Shown: piece after piece, positions 31,512 to 36,882 of the stretch | Layout: each line of letters opens with the position of its first letter | Position numbering within the stretch: position 1 is the first letter of the stretch | Assembly (NCBI GenBank): GCA_018400255.1 | Contig: JAGYMO010000362.1 | Location: forward strand, 1 to 36,882 | DNA from: Deltaproteobacteria bacterium | GTDB lineage: Bacteria; Desulfobacterota; DSM-4660; Desulfatiglandales; B25-G16 | Direction: 5' to 3' | DNA: 36,882 nucleotides | Program-made: the position numbers and the translations under genes | The notes under the pieces: generated by a model | The model's input: only the letters and a program-made list of their open reading frames with translations | Told to the model about the DNA's origin: nothing | Databases searched by the model: none

Positions 31512-31749
31512 TAGGAAATTGCCGCTTTAGATAAATATCTAAAAGAACTTGTGAGTTTCGCCTTTGCGCCGAAGTAAGCCATTCCAAGGCAAAAGAATTC
31601 ATGAGCGTGAAAAGAAATTTACAATTCCTTTTACTTATAAATGGAACGTTAACGATGCAGGTTTTTTTATATGAGAATGTGAACAGCCAAATGAAAAGGC
31701 TCTTTTTATCCTTTTTATTTATCATCTTAATTATTTGGAGGAGCAAAGA
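31512..31749 (+). promoter_or_regulatory. Long, possibly structured leader of cooT
   Basis: The predicted leader contains a hairpin TTTAGAT-AAAT-ATCTAAA (31526-31543). A G+C-richer block follows, where TTCG (31557-31560) can pair with CGAA (31570-31573) or, alternatively, GCCTT (31560-31564) with AAGGC (31586-31590); the two pairings share a base, so they may compete. No known riboswitch consensus was recognised, including NiCo, cobalamin and c-di-GMP types. The minus strand has a 79-codon frame across this region without a ribosome-binding site, which I treat as chance. Confidence 0.3.
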
Positions 31750-31947
31750 ATGTGCGAGGCAAATGCATATCTTCTAAAAGACGGTAAAGAAACGTTAATT
31801 ATGAAAAGTGTTGATACATTAAGACCTGAGGAAAAGGGGATATATATCCAAAATATCTTCGGCGAACAGAAAACAATTAAGGCAAGAATAAAGGAAATGC
31901 ATCTTGTTGACCATAGGATTTTGTTTGAAGAATACGAGAATAAATAG
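31750..31947 (+). CDS. cooT: CooT-type small nickel-binding protein
   Basis: CooT proteins are about 65-residue nickel chaperone-like proteins linked to carbon monoxide dehydrogenase maturation; they bind nickel through an N-terminal Met-Cys. This 65-residue protein starts MCEANAYLLKDGKETLIM and continues with the small beta-rich fold (IYIQNIFGEQKTIKARIKEM, HLVDHRILFEEYE). I choose the ATG at 31750 because it creates the functional Met-Cys terminus and has GGAGGAG 6 bases upstream; a TTG at 31735 would add five residues ahead of Met-Cys. No CO dehydrogenase genes are in the window, so the link is by family only. Confidence 0.82.
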   Translation: MCEANAYLLKDGKETLIMKSVDTLRPEEKGIYIQNIFGEQKTIKARIKEMHLVDHRILFEEYENK

Positions 31948-32035
31948 TATCAGATTATTTATAACATATTAAAAATCTGTGTTTTTTTAATTTTTAATCT
32001 GGAAATAAAGTCTAAATTAGCCAAAAAATTTTTAC

Positions 32036-32051
32036 AAAGGTTTTAACCTTT
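32036..32051. repeat. Short palindrome upstream of xerC
   Basis: AAAGGTTTTAACCTTT is a perfect 16-base palindrome ending 13 bases before the xerC ATG. It would overlap the 5' end of the mRNA or an operator. It has no poly-T tail, so it is not a terminator. Confidence 0.35.
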
Positions 32052-32064
32052 ACCTTCTTTGAGA

Positions 32065-32973
32065 ATGAAGAAACATATAGCATTTTTTATTGAATATTTA
32101 AAATCGGAAAGGGGCTATTCCCCTCATACAATCAGGAATTACGAAAGCGATCTAAAGCAATTTTGTGATTTTATTACAGATAAAAAAGATACAGAAGGCT
32201 TTGAATTTGAGGTTGGCAGTATAAACTATATGATAATCAGAGAGTATGTAGGTGGACTTTTCAATAAATGCAGCCGTGGTACAATTGCTAGAAAACTTTC
32301 TGCCCTTAAATCATTTTTTAGATATTTAGAGCTTAGAGGACTGTGTCTAAAGAATCCAGCCGTTAATATAAGTACACCTAAACTAGAGAAACGTATCCCT
32401 GTCTACCTTTCTATTGATGAAATTTTTGCACTCTTAAATCAGCCTAAAAGTGATACAGAATTAGGCCTTAGGGATTTGGCTATAATGGAGTTATTGTATT
32501 CATCTGGCATCAGGGTCAGTGAGCTCGTTTTTTTAAATGTTGAAAAAGTGGACCTTGAATCTAGATTAGTGAAAGTTTTAGGTAAGGGCGGAAAAGAAAG
32601 AATTATTCCATTTGGTAGGAGAGCCTATACCGCTATCAAGGATTACCTTAGAAACGCGGAAAAAATCAGAAAAAAGAAAGGTTATGACCTGCAAAAAGGA
32701 CCTCTTTTTCTTAATTATAGAGGCGAAAGACTTTCATCAAGGAGTGTTAACAGAATTATTAAGAAATATTCTAGAGATAGCGGCATAATGACAAATATTA
32801 GCCCCCATTCTATACGCCATACATTTGCGACCCACCTATTAGACAGCGGTGCGGATTTAAGGTCAATTCAGGAATTTTTAGGTCATGTAAGTCTCTCCAC
32901 TACGCAAAAATACACCCATGTTAGTATTGATAGGCTCATGGAGGTATACGATAAATCTCATCCAAGGAGTTGA
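32065..32973 (+). CDS. xerC: Tyrosine recombinase XerC
   Basis: Site-specific recombinase resolving chromosome dimers at dif with XerD. The N-terminal SAM-like core-binding domain (about 1-95) includes GYSPHTIRNYESDLKQF and TIARKLSALKSFFRYL. The catalytic domain has the full set, numbered from the ATG I choose: Arg150 in SSGIRVSEL, Lys174 in GKGGKERIIPF, His248-x2-Arg251 in SPHSIRHTFATHLL, His274 in FLGHVSLSTTQ and the nucleophile Tyr283 in KYTHV. The ATG at 32065 follows a TTG alternative at 32059, and neither has a strong ribosome-binding site. Location before hslV-hslU mirrors xerC/codV-hslVU arrangements and favours XerC over XerD. Confidence 0.92.
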   Translation: MKKHIAFFIEYLKSERGYSPHTIRNYESDLKQFCDFITDKKDTEGFEFEVGSINYMIIREYVGGLFNKCSRGTIARKLSALKSFFRYLELRGLCLKNPAVNISTPKLEKRIPVYLSIDEIFALLNQPKSDTELGLRDLAIMELLYSSGIRVSELVFLNVEKVDLESRLVKVLGKGGKERIIPFGRRAYTAIKDYLRNAEKIRKKKGYDLQKGPLFLNYRGERLSSRSVNRIIKKYSRDSGIMTNISPHSIRHTFATHLLDSGADLRSIQEFLGHVSLSTTQKYTHVSIDRLMEVYDKSHPRS

Positions 32974-33352
32974 TTTACTTACTGGCTATCTAAAGGTAAT
33001 AGATCCAGGAAGGCTTATTTCGATTTTATTATTTGGAAAGTTTATACTTTGTATTATAAGAAAAGGAGTGAAATTTACTATTTTACTATTTTAATCTTAA
33101 CGACATGGCATAATTAATAATTTCATTTGATCAGAATTTTTATTTTGTGCAGGAATTCTGGTTACAATAGTGTTTCCGACTTTGAATAATAGTTATATTA
33201 TTTGTGCATTATAGGGTAATGAAGATTTTGTGAGGATTTTGCTTTTACTTGTACAATTATTGCTTTTTATATTGTAGGCCTAAAAAATGACATACAATTT
33301 TCAGGGTTTTTATCGAGTAGTTTTTTAATCAGTGAGAGAGGAGTTGAATTAG
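32974..33352. other. AT-rich gap between xerC and hslV
   Basis: About 380 bases with no gene, repeat or clear terminator. It ends with the GAGAGGAG ribosome-binding site of hslV. A promoter for hslVU is expected here, but I saw only weak -35/-10 matches and no CIRCE or sigma-32-type element. Confidence 0.3.
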
Positions 33353-33901
33353 ATGATTAGGGGGACCACAATACTGTCTGTTAGGAAGTCGGATCAGGGA
33401 GTTATGGCAGCAGACGGACAGGTTACTATGGAAGACACGATAATGAAGCAAAAGGCCAAAAAACTCCGTTTTATGTATAATGACCAGGTATTAGTTGGGT
33501 TTGCAGGGGCCACAGCAGATGCATTCTCACTCTTTGAAAAATTAGAGGGCAAGCTTGAGAAATACAATGGGAATTTGCCAAGATCTGCAGTGGAATTAGC
33601 GAAAGATTGGAGGACTGACAGAATACTTCGGAGGTTAGAGGCCTTACTTATTGCTATGGATAATGAGCATACCTTTATATTATCAGGTAATGGTGATGTA
33701 ATTGAACCAGATGGGGATGTCGCAGCTATTGGCTCGGGTGGCCCTTATGCTTTTGCTGCTGCCAGGGCTCTTATGGCTCATTCAAAGTTAGATGCAAAAG
33801 ATATTGCCATGGAATCAATGAAGATTGCAGCGTCAATATGCATATATACAAATGAAGAATTTTATATAAAAGCATTGCCGAATGCAGAAGATAAAGTTTG
33901 A
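33353..33901 (+). CDS. hslV: ATP-dependent protease subunit HslV (ClpQ)
   Basis: Threonine peptidase subunit of the HslUV proteasome-like protease. The 182-residue protein begins MIRGTTILSVRK; removal of the first four residues would expose Thr5 as the N-terminal nucleophile, as in related HslV with an MxRGTT start. Asp in AADGQVTM, Lys in KQKAKKLRFM and the glycine-rich VLVGFAGATADAFSLFEKLE complete the active-site framework. The C-terminal Gly-rich turn IGSGGPYAFAAARAL is also present. GAGAGGAG lies 9 bases before the ATG. hslU follows after an unusually long gap of 280 bases. Confidence 0.96.
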   Translation: MIRGTTILSVRKSDQGVMAADGQVTMEDTIMKQKAKKLRFMYNDQVLVGFAGATADAFSLFEKLEGKLEKYNGNLPRSAVELAKDWRTDRILRRLEALLIAMDNEHTFILSGNGDVIEPDGDVAAIGSGGPYAFAAARALMAHSKLDAKDIAMESMKIAASICIYTNEEFYIKALPNAEDKV

Positions 33902-34181
33902 TTTATCCTTTAAAAAATTTCACCACGATAAGGGGTTTTAAAAAATTTATTTAGCTATCAATGTAGAGATTTTTTGAGAGCAGACAGCACTGTTTCTAAA
34001 ATATTTTTTGGACATTGGTAACACTTCATCAAGTGAAAAATCCCTCTTGTAATTTTTTGCATGGCCTAACAAACGAATGTATGGAAAATGGAAAAAAACT
34101 AAATAAGGTATAGGGCGGTATCATTATTTTAATAAAGCTTTATAATGAATTTTGGCCCTTTCATTTTTATATGGAGATCCA

Positions 34182-35585
34182 ATGACAAAGAATAACGAAG
34201 ATGATAATGAACACGGGGTCTTAACTCCGAGAGAGATTGTATCAGAGTTAGATAAATATATCATAGGTCAGGATAACGCAAAGCGGTCCGTGGCTGTTGC
34301 TCTGAGAAATAGATGGCGCAGACAACAGGTTCCTAAAGATCTGAGAGATGAGATAGCACCTAAGAATATTATCATGATAGGCCCTACTGGTGTTGGCAAG
34401 ACAGAGATAGCCAGGCGTCTTGCCAAATTGGCAAATTCTCCTTTTTTAAAGATTGAGGCATCGAAGTTTACAGAGGTTGGATATGTAGGCAGAGATGTGG
34501 AGAGCATGATAAGGGATTTAACGGAACTCGCTGTCAATATGGCTAAAAAAGAGGCTCAGGAAGAAGTTCGAATTAAGGCAATTGAGCTGGCAGAAGAAAG
34601 GCTGCTTGATATGCTTCTGCCAAAACCAAAAAGGGAAGTTCAAAAGGAGTCTAATGATCAGAGAGAGGGTATGCTCGAGGTAGTTAAACAGGATAGTTTT
34701 GACAAAAATTCGACAAGGGAAAAACTCAGGAGGCTTTTGCGAAAAGGCAAGCTTGATTCAAGGTATGTTGAATTAGAGATTAATGATAAACCCTTTCCCT
34801 TTATAGAGATACTTTCGGGAGCTGGCTTGGAGGAGATTGATTTAAATGTAAAAGAAATCTTTGGGCAAATAATGCCATCAAAGACTAAAAAAAGAAAGGT
34901 TAAAGTCAAAGATGCAGCTGATATAATTACAGAACAGGAGGCCCAAAAACTTATTGATTTTGACAAGGTTGTTGAAAAGGCCATACGAAGAACAGAGCAG
35001 AACGGAATAATCTTTTTAGATGAATTGGATAAAATAGTAGGGGGCGACTCAAGTTCTGGGCCGGATGTTTCACGAGAAGGAGTGCAAAGGGATCTTCTCC
35101 CCATAGTAGAGGGATCAACTGTTCTTACGAAATATGGCATGGTGAGAAGTGATCATATTTTATTCATAGCCTCTGGCGCATTTCATGGAAGTAAACCATC
35201 GGATCTTTTGCCTGAGCTACAGGGACGATTTCCAATACGGGTAGAACTTGATAGTCTTACAGAGGAGGATTTTGTTCTGATACTGACAGAGCCACAAAAT
35301 GCGCTTATAGTTCAGTACATTGCCTTGTTGAGTACGGAGGGCATATCCTTGGAGTTTACAGATAAAGCCCTGGTTGAAATCGCAAAAATTGCCTATGAGG
35401 CAAACAATACTATGGAAAATATAGGGGCTCGGCGATTGCATACTGTAATGGAAGCCCTCTTGGATGAGATATCTTTTGATGCATCAGAGATGGAAGATAA
35501 AAATATCACTATAGACGAGGGTTACGTTAAAGAAAAGTTAAGCGGCATACTTGAGGATACAAACCTTAGCAGATATATTTTGTAA
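34182..35585 (+). CDS. hslU: ATP-dependent protease ATPase subunit HslU (ClpY)
   Basis: AAA+ unfoldase that feeds proteins to HslV. The protein (467 residues from the ATG I choose) has the N-terminal LTPREIVSELDKYIIGQDNAK, Walker A GPTGVGKTEIARRLA, the pore region KFTEVGYVGRDVESMIRDL, an intermediate domain (about 110-230), Walker B IIFLDELDKIVGG, GVQRDLLPIVEGSTV, the arginine-finger region LPELQGRFPIRVEL and sensor 2 ENIGARRLHTVME. The C-terminus ends SRYIL, the tail that docks into HslV. ATG 34182 follows GGAG by 6 bases; the frame could start at TTG 34152 but that adds 10 untypical residues. Nothing is missing. Confidence 0.97.
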   Translation: MTKNNEDDNEHGVLTPREIVSELDKYIIGQDNAKRSVAVALRNRWRRQQVPKDLRDEIAPKNIIMIGPTGVGKTEIARRLAKLANSPFLKIEASKFTEVGYVGRDVESMIRDLTELAVNMAKKEAQEEVRIKAIELAEERLLDMLLPKPKREVQKESNDQREGMLEVVKQDSFDKNSTREKLRRLLRKGKLDSRYVELEINDKPFPFIEILSGAGLEEIDLNVKEIFGQIMPSKTKKRKVKVKDAADIITEQEAQKLIDFDKVVEKAIRRTEQNGIIFLDELDKIVGGDSSSGPDVSREGVQRDLLPIVEGSTVLTKYGMVRSDHILFIASGAFHGSKPSDLLPELQGRFPIRVELDSLTEEDFVLILTEPQNALIVQYIALLSTEGISLEFTDKALVEIAKIAYEANNTMENIGARRLHTVMEALLDEISFDASEMEDKNITIDEGYVKEKLSGILEDTNLSRYIL

Positions 35586-35860
35586 GAATTACAACTTTTT
35601 AGGCATGCAATAAAGTCAATAAGATGAAGTTGATTTTAAACGTTTGAATAGTAAACCTGTTCAACCAGCAGCAAGCTAAGAGAATATTTGTAATTTTGCT
35701 TTATCTTCCGCATCAATTTAAATTTACCCATAAAGAAGGCAAATCTATTAGCCTCCAAAAATAATATGGGTCCTGAATTCACCATTCGTCCAGCAGAGAT
35801 AATATGAGTTATAAGCTGTCACTCAGCTTCAAATTACTTAATAAAATTAGGTGATGTCCA

Positions 35861-36760
35861 ATGAATAAAGGATTAGACAGGGCAAGAATACTTATTGAAG
35901 CGCTCCCTTATATAAGGGCATTCAATAATAAGATTATGGTTATCAAGTATGGCGGTCATGCTATGGTTGATTCTAATCTTAAGAGGGATTTTGCGCTCGA
36001 TATTATCTTGATGAAATATGTTGGTCTAAACCCTGTAATAGTCCACGGTGGAGGGCCTCAAATCGGTGAGTACCTTAATAAGATGTCAATTAAATCAAGC
36101 TTTATTGACGGGCATAGGGTTACTGATGAGGCTACGATGGATATTGTTGAGATGGTCCTTGCCGGGAAGGTTAACAAAGAGATCGTAGCTACTATAAACC
36201 AGAATGGTGGCCAGGCAGTGGGTTTATCCGGTAAGGATGGGCAGCTCATAACAGCAAAGAAATTGCGTTTAACATCAAATACCAATGGCAAGGTTACAAG
36301 CGCTGATAATCCTCCTGAGATTATAGATATTGGGATGGTGGGCGAGGTTGTTTCGGTGAACAGCCGTGTATTAAGAAGCCTTATGGATAATCAATTCATA
36401 CCAGTTATAGCCCCGGTTGGTGTTGGAAAAAGAAATGAAACATATAACATTAATGCAGATCTCGTTGCCGGTCATATTGCATCGTCACTAAAGGCGCAAA
36501 AACTTATTCTGCTAACCGATGTTGAGGGTGTGATTGATAAACAGAATAATCTTATTGCAAGCCTGACAGTAGAGGAGGCCAAAAATATGATAATTAATGC
36601 TGATATTACCGGTGGAATGATACCAAAAATTCAATGCTGCCTTGATGCTCTTGGAAACGGCGTAGAAAAGACGCATATAATTAATGGAACTAAGGAACAT
36701 GCCTTGTTGTTAGAAATATTTACAGATGAAGGGGTGGGAACAGAGATAGTCTCCGATTAA
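35861..36760 (+). CDS. argB: Acetylglutamate kinase
   Basis: Phosphorylates N-acetylglutamate, step two of arginine synthesis. The 299 residues contain MVIKYGGHAMVDSNLKRDFA (ATP phosphate loop), VIVHGGGPQIGEYLNKM, SFIDGHRVTDEATMDIVEMV, the substrate-binding NINADLVAGHIASSLKAQKL and LLTDVEGVID, and TGGMIPKIQCCLDAL. The N-terminal helix before the core (LDRARILIEALPYIRAFNNK) is the extension found in arginine-inhibited, hexameric forms, so feedback control by arginine is likely. AGGTGATG precedes the ATG. In relatives argD/argF often follow; here the sequence leaves the gene about 120 bases before the window ends, with none started. Confidence 0.96.
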   Translation: MNKGLDRARILIEALPYIRAFNNKIMVIKYGGHAMVDSNLKRDFALDIILMKYVGLNPVIVHGGGPQIGEYLNKMSIKSSFIDGHRVTDEATMDIVEMVLAGKVNKEIVATINQNGGQAVGLSGKDGQLITAKKLRLTSNTNGKVTSADNPPEIIDIGMVGEVVSVNSRVLRSLMDNQFIPVIAPVGVGKRNETYNINADLVAGHIASSLKAQKLILLTDVEGVIDKQNNLIASLTVEEAKNMIINADITGGMIPKIQCCLDALGNGVEKTHIINGTKEHALLLEIFTDEGVGTEIVSD

Positions 36761-36882
36761 CGGTAATCATTGTCTCCTTCGGGGAATGGGAGAAAACCCT
36801 CGCTTTTTCCTATAGCGGAATCTTCGACCCCGTTAACAGAGTTTCCGCTTCGTTCCAATCCCGTAGACAGGTGCATCGCACA
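36761..36882. other. G+C-richer, hairpin-containing segment at the right window edge
   Basis: After the argB stop the composition rises to roughly half G+C. AGCGGAA (36814-36820) and TTCCGCT (36843-36849) form a perfect 7-base inverted repeat. TCTCC and GGAGA flank a T-C-G-G-G-G loop near 36775-36793. A plus-strand frame stays open from the argB stop to the edge (38 codons) without a ribosome-binding site. I recognise neither a terminator, an attC site, nor a CRISPR repeat with certainty; a dispersed repeat or the edge of another element is possible. Confidence 0.3.

Noticed and set aside
31507..31746. 79-codon minus-strand frame across the cooT leader
   Set aside because: No ribosome-binding site and overlaps the predicted promoter and leader of cooT; the latter half reads protein-like, but I cannot tie it to a family.
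11530..33933. TCACCACGATAA shared by 11553-11564 and 33920-33931, with an inverted copy near 11530
   Set aside because: Twelve-base matches are expected by chance many times in a window of this size; kept only as a note on the local inverted repeat.
35770..35795. TGAAT-N5-ATTCG near argB as an ARG box
   Set aside because: The spacer is one base too long and G+C-bearing, and no second box accompanies it.
36770..36882. CRISPR repeats at the right edge
   Set aside because: Only two loosely similar segments in opposite orientation; no direct repeats with spacers and no cas genes.

Overview
The window is 36.9 kb of AT-rich bacterial chromosome (I estimate high-30s % G+C) made almost entirely of housekeeping and metabolic genes. 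It most resembles a Gram-negative anaerobe of the former Deltaproteobacteria (Desulfobacterota). Four things point that way: an Lpt/KDO cluster (two-membrane envelope with LPS) leading into rpoN-hpf-ptsN and a mannose-type EIIA; an adenylate kinase of the Desulfovibrio type with a Cys/His/Cys/Cys metal site; a homoserine dehydrogenase-ThrH pair; and a CooT-type small nickel protein. I cannot resolve the genus. I saw no rRNA, tRNA, CRISPR array, insertion sequence or prophage.

Layout. 166-8527 (minus strand, transcribed right to left): kdsA, lptC, lptA, lptB, rpoN, long-form hpf, ptsN, PTS EIIA-Man, gap and tpiA. This joins LPS precursor synthesis and transport, sigma-54, ribosome hibernation, the nitrogen PTS and two glycolytic enzymes. 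8982-11280 (minus): a class-I glutamine amidotransferase-like hydrolase, a DUF523/TudS-like protein and purM. 11723-17977 (plus): an AlaC-like aminotransferase, hom, thrH, a YbgC-type thioesterase, adk and a nucleotide-sugar dehydrogenase. 18064-24281 (mixed): a SAM hydrolase-family protein, folD with a strong terminator, an M48/Ste24 membrane protease, nth, a sulfite-oxidase-fold molybdoenzyme, a ketopantoate reductase-family protein and a DUF488 protein. 24494-31947 (mostly plus): a lipoprotein-like YidD, an HD protein, a PP2C phosphatase with an FHA protein, Hsp20, a CoA-disulfide reductase/NADH oxidase-type flavoprotein, a ferredoxin, a small membrane protein and cooT. 32065-36760 (plus): xerC, hslV, hslU and argB.

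How the genes fit together. KdsA makes KDO-8-phosphate, and LptC, LptA and LptB belong to the machine that exports finished LPS. RpoN, PtsN, EIIA-Man and Hpf form the usual sigma-54-linked regulatory block, here without rapZ, HPr, kdsC or kdsD. Hom with ThrH suggests threonine synthesis in which homoserine is phosphorylated by ThrH rather than a ThrB kinase. PP2C and FHA suggest Ser/Thr phospho-signalling whose kinase is elsewhere. HslVU is an ATP-dependent protease, next to the XerC recombinase as in several phyla.

Most of the window is ordinary, and I did not find a convincing new multi-gene system. The best leads are a near-perfect Fur-type palindrome lying on the hsp20 promoter, a long possibly structured leader in front of cooT, an endonuclease III whose second iron-sulfur ligand is His instead of Cys, a zinc-ribbon/ferredoxin fusion, an interrupted frame with an orphan ribosome-binding site at 8740-9003, and G+C-richer unexplained sequence at both window edges. 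Several starts were moved to internal ATG/GTG codons with better ribosome-binding sites or family agreement. TTG starts look genuine for the molybdoenzyme and the ketopantoate reductase.
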